From PSRI01 sp041484195 (GTDB lineage Bacteria > Bacteroidota > Bacteroidia > Chitinophagales > Chitinophagaceae), in NCBI GenBank assembly GCA_041484195.1, contig JBGPHC010000012.1:1-64000 (forward strand): a stretch of 64,000 nt of DNA, given 5' to 3'. Below, piece by piece: positions 37,303 to 47,150 of the stretch. Each line of letters begins with the position of its first letter. Position 1 is the stretch's first letter. The notes beneath the pieces are model-generated. The model was given only the letters and a program-made list of their open reading frames with translations. It searched no databases and was not told where the DNA came from. Position numbers and translations under genes: made by a program.

Positions 37303-39066
37303 ATGAAACAAATCTTATCCATGCTCATCAGTTGTTTTATATTCACTCAGCTCTTAGCTCAAACTTTTTCGATTAAGCTCAACAACGCAGATTCGAAAGC
37401 AGTCACCATTGATCAAAATAAAATGACTGAAGGGATAGGCGTTCCCGTTGATTCATTATTTATTACTTGCACCAGCGAAGGGCAGGATGAGGCAATGTTT
37501 AGCTTATTTGTGGACAAAAATAAATGTATTGATTTTAAAGGAATTGATGGAAAGAAAGGGCTGATATGCAGTGGCATCACGGATATGCGAGATAAAAAGA
37601 TTGAAATAACAGATAAAGACAATAAAAGCCTGTTGGTATTTACCATTCCTTCGACGATCTTATTTAGCGTTAAAATAAAAAAAAACGATCCGCCCTTATC
37701 TTTTAATACAAATGGGGAAATTCAGGAAAAACTAACTGATAAAGTGCCTTCCCTATTCATTACCTGTACAAGCCCTGGGCAGGATAGCGTTGATTTCAAA
37801 TTTTATGTTGCCGGTAAAGAAGTTGGAGGATTCAAAGGAGCCGATAAGGATAAGGAATTGGCTAGTCCAAATTTTGCTGATCTCCGCGGGCAGACTATTC
37901 AAATCCGGGATGGATCAGGGAAGACAAAATTCCTGACATTTAAAATAATTAGCTCATCCCAGGCTTCAAATATTAGAAATGGAAACGGAACTGATACTAA
38001 TAATGCGCCGAAAAATGGCAAGACTACCGTAATCGATACTATTAGTAATATGTTCCCTTCCATGGTCGTAACACAATACGGGCTTCAGATCCCTGTTGGC
38101 AATAGGAACACGATCTATACCGGGGACAAATATGTTCATATTTTTCTTGATCAGTATGGAAATAATATTTTCACTACAATCCCGCAGGGAATTTCCAATC
38201 GCCAGTATGTTGTCCATATCTATTATCAACAGGATGCAGACCATCCCAACGATGTGATTTATTCCATTAATCAATTGGAAGGCGAATTCCAGGATGCCTT
38301 AGTTTTTAATAATGCAGGACAACTGGGCAATTTTGCGTTACACTTTGGGGAGGATATCATTTATCAATGGGAATATAAAGAATATTTGTTAAGCACATCT
38401 ACAACAGATATTAAATTTGAAATAGTCAGAACAAGCCCGAAGGCGGAAAACAGTAAGGAAGTAGATAATACCGTGTTGAAGACTTATACAATAAAGATGT
38501 CGAAGGTATTTCATGGTACCTTTGATGTGGGACTTATTAATTCCACAATGGGAAACCCTAACTTCGAGTTGCTGGCTTCGGCTACTGATCCCAATCTGAA
38601 GGTGGTTAAAAAAAGTGCAGGAGGTAATCGTGGCGTAGTGACGGCAATGGCTACTTTTTATTCGTCACCAATTATTATTCTTGAATCTTTATTTGGAAGA
38701 AAACAAATCCCGCCATATAAACTTACAGGTAGAAATTTTTTAGACGATCATAAAATTTATGAACGCATTTACCCGACTGTGGGTGTAGGGTTTATAGATA
38801 AAACGCTCGAAAATCTTTTTTTCGGATTTAACTGGGAATTTGCCAGGGGCGGAGCAATATTTGTCGGTTGGCATTATGGAAAAGTGAATACCTATGAAAC
38901 ATCCAATGGATTTGTTTTCGAACAAACTCAGGTTACTGACGCTGAATTTGCATTAAAACAAGGCTCAGCCTGGAAGACCGGTTTTGCAATCGGCTTAAAA
39001 TTAGATATCATGATCGTAAAAAATCTATTCGGTAGTGCTGCCACTGGGACTCCAGCCGGGAATTGA
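37303..39066 (+). CDS. Secreted protein with two N-terminal repeats and a possible outer-membrane C-terminus
   Basis: The 587-aa protein has a signal peptide (to LLAQ). Residues 15-120 and 125-220 form two similar beta-rich repeats, each with SLFITCTSxGQD and later a GxxGKKG or GADKDKE turn. A central region follows (GDKYVHIFLDQYGNNIFTTI). The C-terminal 110 residues show alternating aromatic strands (FFGFNWEFARGGAIFVGWHYG) that could belong to a small membrane barrel or an anchoring domain. I do not recognise the family. It lies 46 bp after the protease gene and is probably co-transcribed with it. Confidence 0.6.
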   Translation: MKQILSMLISCFIFTQLLAQTFSIKLNNADSKAVTIDQNKMTEGIGVPVDSLFITCTSEGQDEAMFSLFVDKNKCIDFKGIDGKKGLICSGITDMRDKKIEITDKDNKSLLVFTIPSTILFSVKIKKNDPPLSFNTNGEIQEKLTDKVPSLFITCTSPGQDSVDFKFYVAGKEVGGFKGADKDKELASPNFADLRGQTIQIRDGSGKTKFLTFKIISSSQASNIRNGNGTDTNNAPKNGKTTVIDTISNMFPSMVVTQYGLQIPVGNRNTIYTGDKYVHIFLDQYGNNIFTTIPQGISNRQYVVHIYYQQDADHPNDVIYSINQLEGEFQDALVFNNAGQLGNFALHFGEDIIYQWEYKEYLLSTSTTDIKFEIVRTSPKAENSKEVDNTVLKTYTIKMSKVFHGTFDVGLINSTMGNPNFELLASATDPNLKVVKKSAGGNRGVVTAMATFYSSPIIILESLFGRKQIPPYKLTGRNFLDDHKIYERIYPTVGVGFIDKTLENLFFGFNWEFARGGAIFVGWHYGKVNTYETSNGFVFEQTQVTDAEFALKQGSAWKTGFAIGLKLDIMIVKNLFGSAATGTPAGN

Positions 39067-39103
39067 ATTCCGGGAGACAGTCACTTCAATCCATCCACGC
39101 CTC

Positions 39104-39246
39104 ATTTGGTGTTTCCCGGAACGCCAAATACATCCCCAAATCTATACTGGCAGGGAGCACCCGCCATGTCTCCTCCCCTTTGTTGTTGGTGCTTCCCGGT
39201 GGCTTTTATCACAATGTTTAGCATTCCAAAAAGGGAAATACCAATG
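39104..39246. repeat. Diverged REP pair (type A plus type B)
   Basis: A type A-like unit (TTTGGTGTTTCCCGG to CAGGGAGCACCC, 39104-39162) is followed by a type B-like unit (GTTGTTGGTGCTTCCCGG to GGGAAATACCAATGG, 39182-39246). The arms carry several mismatches, so these look older than the 51-53 kb copies. They fill the gap between two plus-strand genes. Confidence 0.65.
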
Positions 39247-39396
39247 GAGTAAAAACCGTGCCCTAAATTCTTTTTCAGCAGCCTGCAACAAAATTAAATT
39301 ACGACTGTCTAACTATCAACAACAGCCAACCAAGATGAAAAAGGCAATATTCATAACAGTAATACCAAGGGGAGCTTTCAACCAAAAAACGCAGTA

Positions 39397-40389
39397 ATGA
39401 AAAACATTCTTTTACTGATCACCATCGCCACGCTAATTGCAAGCGTCTATTTTACATGGAACAGGCAAAAATGGACCTGGCGGCACCATAGCACAATAAT
39501 TACGAATGATGGAAACAATTATGAAGAAATAAAATATGCCGGCGATATCTCATTTACGGATGATGAAAAGGCGTTTAAGGAAATTTCCCCTGGCGGCTTT
39601 CTGACATACCGGAGAAATAATATAAAGCTGGATGTAGAAAGCGACCAGGAAGGCCACATTACTTATGAAATATACGACGGCAATAAAATATTGCAATATG
39701 ATAATGCCGGGGCAAAAATAGTGACTGATGCCATCAAAGAAATGATTGCACAGGGCTTTGATGCAAAGAACCGGATGGAGCGCATCTATAAAAATGGCGG
39801 CAGCACCGCCCTCCTGGCTGAAGCAGTCAATATGCAGAATGAATATTGCAAAAGCCTTTACCTGACCTATTTATTAAATATTGACAGCCTGTCGCACGAT
39901 GACATGACCAAACTAATAAAAGCAGCCGGCTCCATGTCTTCCGGCTATGAAAAGGTGAAAATATTAAACAGCATAAATCCCGGCCTGTTGAAATACCCGG
40001 AGGTCATGGATGCCTGGCTGGCAGTTGTAGATAAGCTGGACGCCGACTATGAAAAACAACAGGCGCTGAGCCATTCAATTGGCCGGGGAATTGTTTCACA
40101 GGAAAATTTCGGAGCCTTCCTGGACATAATTGATCTTATGGATGCCGATTATGAAAAAAAGAAAGCCATAGAGCTGTTGGTTGACCGGGACAAGCTTTCG
40201 GCAGCACAGTGGATACAAATACTCAACCTGACCAGGCATATTTCCGCCGACTATGACAAGAGCGCCCTGCTGGTGGGCTTTGCATCCAGGATGCTGCCCG
40301 ATGAACAGGTGAAAAATACTTATCGGACTGTGGCCAGAACCATAAGCTCCGAGAATGATTATGGTAAGGCAATGAAAGCCCTGGAGTGA
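39397..40389 (+). CDS. Membrane-anchored protein with tandem DYEK helical repeats
   Basis: The 330-aa protein has an N-terminal membrane anchor or uncleaved signal (residues 3-19) and a beta-rich domain to about residue 115. The C-terminal half is a helical solenoid of roughly 37-residue repeats marked by SGYEKVKIL, ADYEKQQAL, ADYEKKKAI, ADYDKSALL and NDYGKAMKA. Similar repeats occur in sensor regions of M56/BlaR-type proteins in Bacteroidota (family memory, not checked). No catalytic residues are evident, so a scaffold or protein-binding role is likely. It lies just before a small secreted protein on the same strand. Confidence 0.6.
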   Translation: MKNILLLITIATLIASVYFTWNRQKWTWRHHSTIITNDGNNYEEIKYAGDISFTDDEKAFKEISPGGFLTYRRNNIKLDVESDQEGHITYEIYDGNKILQYDNAGAKIVTDAIKEMIAQGFDAKNRMERIYKNGGSTALLAEAVNMQNEYCKSLYLTYLLNIDSLSHDDMTKLIKAAGSMSSGYEKVKILNSINPGLLKYPEVMDAWLAVVDKLDADYEKQQALSHSIGRGIVSQENFGAFLDIIDLMDADYEKKKAIELLVDRDKLSAAQWIQILNLTRHISADYDKSALLVGFASRMLPDEQVKNTYRTVARTISSENDYGKAMKALE

Positions 40390-40479
40390 GGGGAAGGAAA
40401 TTAGAACTGCCCAGGCTGACAGGAAGAAAAACTGAATCCAGGAACAACATTTTTAAAAACCACTTTAAAATAAAAAATA

Positions 40480-40911
40480 ATGAAGACACCGATCCTCACT
40501 CTTCTACTGGCTTGTGCAGCCGCCATCACGAGCTATGCTCAATGCGGAAAGCATCTAATCCTCAGTTCTTCCAAAACAGAATACCTGGATGGCCGCGATT
40601 CCCTGCAAAGAACCCAAGAGGAAAACAGCAGCATTGAAATAAGCAAAACAAATGTGATCATTATTCCCGCCAATGACGCAACACGAACCATGAAAGGCGA
40701 GATCCAATCCGATTCATGCCAGTGGAATATCCCATTTAAAGATGGAAGATCCGTCATTAAACTAACCATGAAAAATGATCAGGGAGAAACCAGGAATTGT
40801 ACCATAACTATTGAGGGTAAAGCTGGCATTGTGACCCTCTATTTTGAAGCAGTTGAAATGCCGGACAAGAAGATAAGGGTGCCTATTGATACATTTCAGG
40901 AGAAGAAATAA
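40480..40911 (+). CDS. Small secreted protein of unknown function
   Basis: The 143-aa product has a signal peptide (MKTPILTLLLACAAAITSYAQ) and a beta-rich mature part of about 120 residues with two cysteines and no motif I recognise. It lies 90 bp downstream of the DYEK-repeat gene and may be co-expressed. The composition (many Thr, Lys, Ile) suits a periplasmic or surface beta-sandwich. Confidence 0.55.
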   Translation: MKTPILTLLLACAAAITSYAQCGKHLILSSSKTEYLDGRDSLQRTQEENSSIEISKTNVIIIPANDATRTMKGEIQSDSCQWNIPFKDGRSVIKLTMKNDQGETRNCTITIEGKAGIVTLYFEAVEMPDKKIRVPIDTFQEKK

Positions 40912-41009
40912 AAATGTCTGAACCCAAATCCCTTTCGGCGTCACGGCAATGACCGGTTGAGCTGTCTCTGAAGTCATGGCGGTGACGGGTAAATGAACAA
41001 TAGGGTCAA

Positions 41010-41148
41010 TTTGTAAGCTCCCCCGAAAGTTGACCATTTAAAATTAGAGATTATCTTTTAACTTAAATGGTCAATCTTGAAAAAAAAGATTCCTGGGGAC
41101 CAAGATTACCTCTATTCTGCAGCGGCAGGAGGCTGGAAAATCTGTTAA
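41010..41148 (+). mobile_element. IS3-family relic (inverted repeat plus orfA fragment)
   Basis: TTGACCATTTAA (41030-41041) and TTAAATGGTCAA (41063-41074) form a 12-bp inverted repeat. Just after it, one frame reads KKRFLGTKITSILQRQ then EAGKSVKDIAR before a stop, which matches the start of IS3-type OrfA transposase subunits (KKxRFxxxQIxxILxxxEAG). The rest of the element is gone. The remaining bases of the 40912-41540 gap show no gene. Confidence 0.55.
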
Positions 41149-41540
41149 AGACATTGCGAGATAGTGAGGCAGTAAATTCATTTCATTGTTACACGTGCCA
41201 GTTTACTTGGTTCATCCCTTTTATCAGGCCACATAAAAATCCTCCTTATCAGTTCCTTCACTCCAATACCTTTGCGAAGGTTTGAAAAAGGATTGAAAAT
41301 AGCAAAATGAAGTCTTTTTCCTGTATGATTTGATCATTTTTTCATCGCATTCTATGAGAACTGTATATTGCTTGTACAGAAGTTTCTCTGCCTTTCCATC
41401 TTCCGTGTCATATACATTTTTTCCCAGGCCATTCGGATCCAACTCCTGGGAAGGTCCATTTTTCATTTCAAATTAACCCATAGTGAAGACCCTTCCTTGA
41501 CATCCCCTGGGAAGATTTTGCTGCCTGGTTCATGCTTTAT

Positions 41541-44267
41541 TTATCGTTTAAAAAACAGGGTCAGTAAAATCAATATTGCCACTACCAGGATAGCCCAAAG
41601 CATTCTGAGTGTGAGCTTGCAACAGCGAACGCTACCCGAAATTCCGCCATTATCGCCCCCTCCTTTCGGTTGGTCACCACCCTGGAATACAGCGCCTGTC
41701 AGTATTTGCTCCCGGGCAAATGGGACGCCCTTATAGTCTGCACCTTCTGCCACTATACGAAACCGGTAGATACCCGACATGGATGCGATCATTCCGGCCT
41801 GGAAAATACCAGGATCCCCTTCAGCCAATAGTAAGGTGGTAGTACTGTGATCGGGCTCTTCGACCTGCGCAGATACTACCGCGCGATGTGCTACCGGCAA
41901 ATCATATTCTTTAAGGGAAGCGCGCAGCGTCATCAACGATCCTGGTGTCATGCCCGATTGATCCAGGCGGCACTGCATTCTCAGATTTGAATAGGAATGA
42001 ACGCTGACACAATACCGTGCCCCTTTAGCATATAAAGAAGATCCGTTATTTCCTTCCTTCATATGAGAATACCTTTTATATTCTACACCGTCTATTTCAA
42101 GGATCACATACCAACCGCCGCTATGTACAGGAGGGTGGGTAAAGGCCAGCGGCAGGTTGAAACTGCAAGTGGTCGTGCCCGATTGGCTATTGAATGTTGC
42201 TCCGAAAGTGGCTGCACTGGCCATGGTAATAATGGCTCCGGTTGGGGTTTCTACACTCAGATTGACTACCGGGTAATCTACCAACAGGATGACCCTGCAA
42301 TTGATATCGGCCAGGGTTAAAGGAAAGGGGATTTTGATTTTTGTTCCGACATTAATATATCCTGTGGGGTCCTTGACGATATTGGTATTCGTGACACTGG
42401 CCAGGATCTGCAGGAAAAATTTCCGCATCCGGAACATATCGTTGATATCCGTGCTGAGCAAACCCGATAAAAGCAAATACCCGCCTGAGCCCTTCGTCAG
42501 ATTGTATAATTCCAAAGTGTTCACCTGTGTCTCAGTTCCGAGTCCCACCGCAAAAGTCCGGTCGTCGATAAGGTCGCTGACTTCTTCAATTGATTTAAGG
42601 GTGTTCTGGAGTCCATCCGTCAATACGATGATGGCTTTTTGATCATAGCTTCCTGGAGGAAGGGTGTTGAGTTGGTTACGGGCCATTTCGAGTCCATCAC
42701 CGATGGATGTGTTTCCGTGCGCTCCATGCAGTCCGATCTGCTTGAGCGCCTCTATCCGGACCCCGTCACTAAAGTCATCGATATTAATCTTGCTGATGGC
42801 AAGGGCACCATAGGTAGGATCGTTCGGCGGATAAGCATCATCATCGAAACGGATGATCCCGATCCCGTTATTTTTCTGGATCACGTTGGCAAAGAGAGAA
42901 GCCGCATCTTTTAGAACCTGAAGGCGGGTGAGCCCCGAACTGCCCGCAGGATCCGTCATGCTGTAGGACTGGTCGAGTGCCAGTTGCACCGCTACAGTTT
43001 GGCGGTGAATGGAATTGGCTCGCAATTCGAAATCAAAGGTCTGACCCGTTTCTACGCATTCCAGTGTGGTGTTCACCGGCCCGATGTTTTGAGGCGCTGT
43101 TCCTACGAGATCCGCTTTGTAACTGAACCAGATCTCCACATCTGTGTATGGGTGAATGCCTGCGGGGTCATGCTTGGCTATGACGTCACCGTAAGGTGGA
43201 AACACAATAGTAAACGGGGCTACTACATCTGATCCTGGTTTCACACGGATGGTAGAGTCCATGCAGGAATAGACGCGAACTACGGCTGCCCGCCAGGTGG
43301 TTTCTTCCTCTGGCACATCATTGAAAATAATCTGGAATCTATTGGTGGCACTATTGAACGGGTTTTCAGAAGCCACAATATGAAAATCACTTCCGTTGGT
43401 ATCATAACAGGGAGGAGTCACCACCGAGATGTCCATATAGGTGACTTTAGCCTGAATGGTGGGATTTGAAGCCCAGGGTTCCAGCCCTGTATCGCCCGCC
43501 CAGGGTTCCACCAGTTCGGTGGCCAGTTGGGTGGCATCTGCCGGAGGAAGTCCGGCATAGGCAGTTGCAGGCACCATACGCTCCGGATGACCCGGCTGGG
43601 TTTGCCATTGTGCCCAGATGCGGTCCAGGTTGGAGTGGACCAGGAACACAAAAGGATCGTGAAAAGAGTAATGGGGATTGGTCAACGTCCCTCCGATATA
43701 GGAATGGGCGGTATTGTCATGAGCCGCTTTGAGTGCGGTGACAAAACTGGGCCAATCCGTATTCGAAAGAATAGTGGCATCAACGGCGAGATTGGGAGTT
43801 CCATCCCCCTTGGCTGCAGTGGCCCCGACATTTCTCCAGACTTTGTTATGTCCATTCCCCAGTTCTGCTCCTTCCGAGGATTCAAAGTTCTTTAATAAAT
43901 GACTGACATCCCCATTGCTATTATCCATAAAAACATCCGTAAACAGGGCGGCTCCACCCGGTGGGGCAACGCGCGGATCGGTGGTCCAATCCCAATAGTG
44001 AAGGGAAAGTGCAGGATCCACTTCGCGCAATAGTTCCTCTAACCGGTTTACAATAACGCGGTGCCAGGGAGTAAATGCGGGTCCAAAATGCACATCCACA
44101 TTGTGGAAATGGGCATTTTTATGGATGTCTTCCTGCTTGTCCCAGTAGGATACACCATCAGGATAGAATTTCGCCGTGTCCAGTTGGAGGATAGCGTTGA
44201 TGAACCTGGTTCTTTCCGCATCCGATACCATTGCAATATTTCTGCGGATTCCGTCTCCGAGTGCCAT
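41541..44267 (-). CDS. Tyrosinase-vWA fusion protein with C-terminal membrane tail
   Basis: This 908-aa protein begins with a tyrosinase domain (about residues 1-235): CuA-type histidines in HNVDVHFGPAFTPWHR (H55, H60, H69), CuB-type in HDNTAHSYIGG (H183, H188) and FLVHSNLDRIW (H211). After a beta-rich linker comes a von Willebrand A domain (about 420-630) with an intact MIDAS: DQSYS, the Thr of GNTSIG and the Asp of VLTDGLQN. Beta-rich segments and a final hydrophobic helix (residues 886-905, ending LLTLFFKR) follow. No signal peptide is seen. Tyrosinases oxidise phenols to quinones, and the vWA part may bind partners. It diverges from the hydrolase gene. Confidence 0.85.
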   Translation of the reverse strand: MALGDGIRRNIAMVSDAERTRFINAILQLDTAKFYPDGVSYWDKQEDIHKNAHFHNVDVHFGPAFTPWHRVIVNRLEELLREVDPALSLHYWDWTTDPRVAPPGGAALFTDVFMDNSNGDVSHLLKNFESSEGAELGNGHNKVWRNVGATAAKGDGTPNLAVDATILSNTDWPSFVTALKAAHDNTAHSYIGGTLTNPHYSFHDPFVFLVHSNLDRIWAQWQTQPGHPERMVPATAYAGLPPADATQLATELVEPWAGDTGLEPWASNPTIQAKVTYMDISVVTPPCYDTNGSDFHIVASENPFNSATNRFQIIFNDVPEEETTWRAAVVRVYSCMDSTIRVKPGSDVVAPFTIVFPPYGDVIAKHDPAGIHPYTDVEIWFSYKADLVGTAPQNIGPVNTTLECVETGQTFDFELRANSIHRQTVAVQLALDQSYSMTDPAGSSGLTRLQVLKDAASLFANVIQKNNGIGIIRFDDDAYPPNDPTYGALAISKINIDDFSDGVRIEALKQIGLHGAHGNTSIGDGLEMARNQLNTLPPGSYDQKAIIVLTDGLQNTLKSIEEVSDLIDDRTFAVGLGTETQVNTLELYNLTKGSGGYLLLSGLLSTDINDMFRMRKFFLQILASVTNTNIVKDPTGYINVGTKIKIPFPLTLADINCRVILLVDYPVVNLSVETPTGAIITMASAATFGATFNSQSGTTTCSFNLPLAFTHPPVHSGGWYVILEIDGVEYKRYSHMKEGNNGSSLYAKGARYCVSVHSYSNLRMQCRLDQSGMTPGSLMTLRASLKEYDLPVAHRAVVSAQVEEPDHSTTTLLLAEGDPGIFQAGMIASMSGIYRFRIVAEGADYKGVPFAREQILTGAVFQGGDQPKGGGDNGGISGSVRCCKLTLRMLWAILVVAILILLTLFFKR

Positions 44268-44402
44268 AGCAAATTGTTTTTAGGATGATGAAGCTTGAAG
44301 TTTAAATAGTCGGAATTGCAGACAATGAGGGAAACTTGGTTGGGCCGTTGATGATCAGGCTCAACTTGTATGAAGTAAGGTAGCAATCCGAATGGCCTTT
44401 GT

Positions 44403-44482
44403 AAAGCGTATAAACACGGTATTTGGAGCATCTAAATGTAAATGCTGTTACCATAAATTGAAATACCGTGTTTATACGCTTT
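44403..44482. promoter_or_regulatory. Perfect 22-bp inverted repeat in the divergent intergenic region
   Basis: The 22-bp arm at 44403-44424 (core GCGTATAAACACGGTATT) is repeated as its exact reverse complement at 44461-44482, with 36 bp between. Inside the spacer AGCAT and ATGCT form a second dyad. The element lies between the tyrosinase start (44267) and the hydrolase start (44593), so it may be an operator for both. A near-copy of one arm is at 34273. A cruciform or mobile-element end is also possible. Confidence 0.6.
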
Positions 44483-44592
44483 CTAACTCTTTTGCCTGTG
44501 ATTACCTTATACTATAACACTTGTCCCCCCCGGAAAACAATTCGTTATACCCTTCCCAATGGCCTACCCTTCACCTCATAAAACAGATTGTT

Positions 44593-47127
44593 ATGGCCGA
44601 TGAACAAATACCCCGCAAACAGGTAGAGCTGCGCGATGATCCTAAAATCATTTCTCCACCCATGGTGGTGGATCCTTTGTATAGTTGTTCCCCAGTTGTG
44701 AAGGTTATCTTATTCATTCCGCTGGTTACGATTGATGTGGAATTGAATGGGGTCATCGTAAAATCCGTGGGGGTAGGATTCCCAGATCCTAACGGCGCGC
44801 TGATCAGCATGCCTTCTCTTTTGGTGGCGGGACAGAAGATCCGCGCCCGGCAAAGAACAGCCAGCGCCACCAGTGGTTGGTCCAACCTGGTCATTGTCAA
44901 AAATTTTCTGGTGGATTATCCTGCGGGTCCCCCTCGACCGGTGATCAACCCAGCCCCGGTGTTCGAATGCGGATGCCGGACCGGAGTGTCCAACTTACTG
45001 GTCGGTGCCAATGCATGGATCACTGCTAATGCAGTAGAAGTGGGAAAGGTGAGTGGCTGCAATGATCATCAGGGAATCAATGTGTCACCCGATTACGGGA
45101 TCCACCAGGATGTACTTGCCCAATCCGATCTCTGTGGAGACAAGAGTCCCCTTTCCGCCTTGGAACAATCAATAGGATTTCCTTATCCCCTGCCATTACT
45201 CGGTTTCGATGCTGTGTATGAGGGATCACAACAGATTCGGATTACGAATGTAGCCAATGGGGCGAGAGTGAATTTAAAAGTCAATGGGGTCAACCAAGGA
45301 ACATCAGGCTGCTGGGGCGGAAGTTTATTGTGGGGACTGGGATCGCCACTACCGGCTATGGCTACCCTGGAAGCCACCCAGACGCTCTGCTCCGGTAACC
45401 CGCCCAGTCCACCCGGCACTACGACCGTGCAGCCTTGCGGCAATCTGCCGGCACCTTCTGTGTATCCGGTGCAAATCGGAGATGATCATATCGTGCTGAT
45501 CAATCACGTCTGGGGCGCTACCGTGAAAGTATATATTAATAATGTCAAGATAGGACAGGGATCCGGTACGGTGATCACATTGACCCAGATTATTAAAGCT
45601 GGGGACACCATTTTAGTGGGACAGGAGATCGGGACCTGTAAGAGTGCCATGCTGACAGTCGTACACCCGCTATGTGTCGCCCCTCCCATAAGTTTCAATC
45701 CGGCCTCACTCAATTTATTCCCCGTGGGGTCATTTGAATACAACCAAAGTGGCGCAAAAGGAAGCGTATATTATCCGGCCCAAACTGATGGGGTGAGCAC
45801 CCCTTTCAATAAGCGACTTGCCAAAATAAAAAAAGTACCCTTCGTGGTCCTCGCCCACGGTAATCACAGTGAATCGGATCCGAGTTATCAGGGCTATGAT
45901 TATTTCCAGGTGCAGCTGGCCCGGATGGGTTTTGTGGTCGTGTCGGTAGATTGCAATAGTGTCAACGGATCTCAAAGCGGCGGTGGCGTAGTCAACATAG
46001 AAGCCAGGGTGGATCTGATCATTCAATCCATTAAACTCTTCCAGACTTTTAATGCGTCGGCCAACCATCTCTTATCCAATACGATTGATTTTTCACAAAC
46101 CGGGTTGATGGGACATTCCAGAGGAGGAGATGCCGTGGTGATGGCCCCAGAAATGATTGCACTGGCGGATGTTTCAATCAATGCCGTACTGGCCCTCGCG
46201 CCAACCGATTTCAGGGGCTGGGCGGGGACCAATGTGAATCCCAAAAAATTTCAATTCATGACGATATTGCCTGCGGGAGATGGGGATGTATGGGAAAATA
46301 ACGGTGCCCGCTTTTACGATCGCTCGGCGCCAGGAAAATTTAAGACACAACTCTACATATATTATGCCAATCACAATTATTTTAATCGACAGTGGGTGCT
46401 GGATGAAGGAATGGGACCGGCCAGGATGCAGCGGTTTGAACATGAAGAGATTCTGTCCGCCTACGGATGTGCTTTTTTTAGAAATGTGCTGCAGAATGAT
46501 AACAGCACTTTCGGATTTTTAGTGAACCGGGTGCTGCCCTCCGGCTGCCGGGTAGATAATGTGCACCTTGCGTTCCAGATAAAAAAATCCTTTACCGTGG
46601 ATGATCACGAACAGGCCGGAGGAATTGCGACTAATTCTATGGCCCAACCCACTTCCCAAATTGGGCTGACGGCAAAAGAATTCCCCTTTAGACAGAATGA
46701 CCCCGGAAGTTTTGATTCCTCCTTCTTCGGGAATACCAACGGGATGGTCATTACCTATGAAAAACAAAACGGTAACTTTGTATCCCCACTCAAACCTGTA
46801 CAAAATCTGAAAGACAAAGAGATCTGGATTCGGGTGGCGGAAGTATTTGCCGGCAACATACACCCTGATACGGGGTTTCAATTGGGCCTGCGGGATGCAA
46901 ATGGCACCACCGCATTTGTGGATTCCAACGCCGTAGGAGGTATACTAATACCTTATCCCCATCCCAACAGGGTTAAGTCCATGCTGAATACGCTGCGGTT
47001 CAGGTCCACCTGCTTTGAGCAGTCCAGCAAAAGATTTAATATCATGCAGGTAACCGCCATCGTTATACGCTGCAATCGGCCGGTGCCGCATCCGCCGCTT
47101 GCCTTTGATGATTTACAAATTGTTTGA
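44593..47127 (+). CDS. Multidomain protein with beta repeats and an alpha/beta hydrolase domain
   Basis: With the ATG at 44593 the product is 844 aa; a TTG at 44521 would add 24 residues. Residues 1-370 hold several beta-sandwich-like repeats of about 90 residues with paired cysteines (for example IGDDHIVLINHVWGATVKVY). From about 395 to 640 there is an alpha/beta hydrolase: VPFVVLAHGNHSE, GFVVVSVDCNSVNG and the nucleophile elbow LMGHSRGGDAVV (Ser near 507), as in dienelactone-hydrolase or PETase-like esterases. A C-terminal beta domain follows. There is no signal peptide. It is followed 24 bp later by a small gene and then the amine-oxidase-like gene. Confidence 0.75.
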   Translation: MADEQIPRKQVELRDDPKIISPPMVVDPLYSCSPVVKVILFIPLVTIDVELNGVIVKSVGVGFPDPNGALISMPSLLVAGQKIRARQRTASATSGWSNLVIVKNFLVDYPAGPPRPVINPAPVFECGCRTGVSNLLVGANAWITANAVEVGKVSGCNDHQGINVSPDYGIHQDVLAQSDLCGDKSPLSALEQSIGFPYPLPLLGFDAVYEGSQQIRITNVANGARVNLKVNGVNQGTSGCWGGSLLWGLGSPLPAMATLEATQTLCSGNPPSPPGTTTVQPCGNLPAPSVYPVQIGDDHIVLINHVWGATVKVYINNVKIGQGSGTVITLTQIIKAGDTILVGQEIGTCKSAMLTVVHPLCVAPPISFNPASLNLFPVGSFEYNQSGAKGSVYYPAQTDGVSTPFNKRLAKIKKVPFVVLAHGNHSESDPSYQGYDYFQVQLARMGFVVVSVDCNSVNGSQSGGGVVNIEARVDLIIQSIKLFQTFNASANHLLSNTIDFSQTGLMGHSRGGDAVVMAPEMIALADVSINAVLALAPTDFRGWAGTNVNPKKFQFMTILPAGDGDVWENNGARFYDRSAPGKFKTQLYIYYANHNYFNRQWVLDEGMGPARMQRFEHEEILSAYGCAFFRNVLQNDNSTFGFLVNRVLPSGCRVDNVHLAFQIKKSFTVDDHEQAGGIATNSMAQPTSQIGLTAKEFPFRQNDPGSFDSSFFGNTNGMVITYEKQNGNFVSPLKPVQNLKDKEIWIRVAEVFAGNIHPDTGFQLGLRDANGTTAFVDSNAVGGILIPYPHPNRVKSMLNTLRFRSTCFEQSSKRFNIMQVTAIVIRCNRPVPHPPLAFDDLQIV

Positions 47128-47150
47128 TCACTAAAAAAAGTATCACTATC

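Noticed and set aside
39035..39397. 120-codon plus-strand frame between two genes
   Set aside because: It overlaps a gene end and translates the decayed REP pair; no protein-like pattern.
44521..44592. TTG start extending the hydrolase by 24 residues
   Set aside because: The ATG at 44593 is nearby, the extension has no signal-peptide character, and it runs into the control region next to the inverted repeat.
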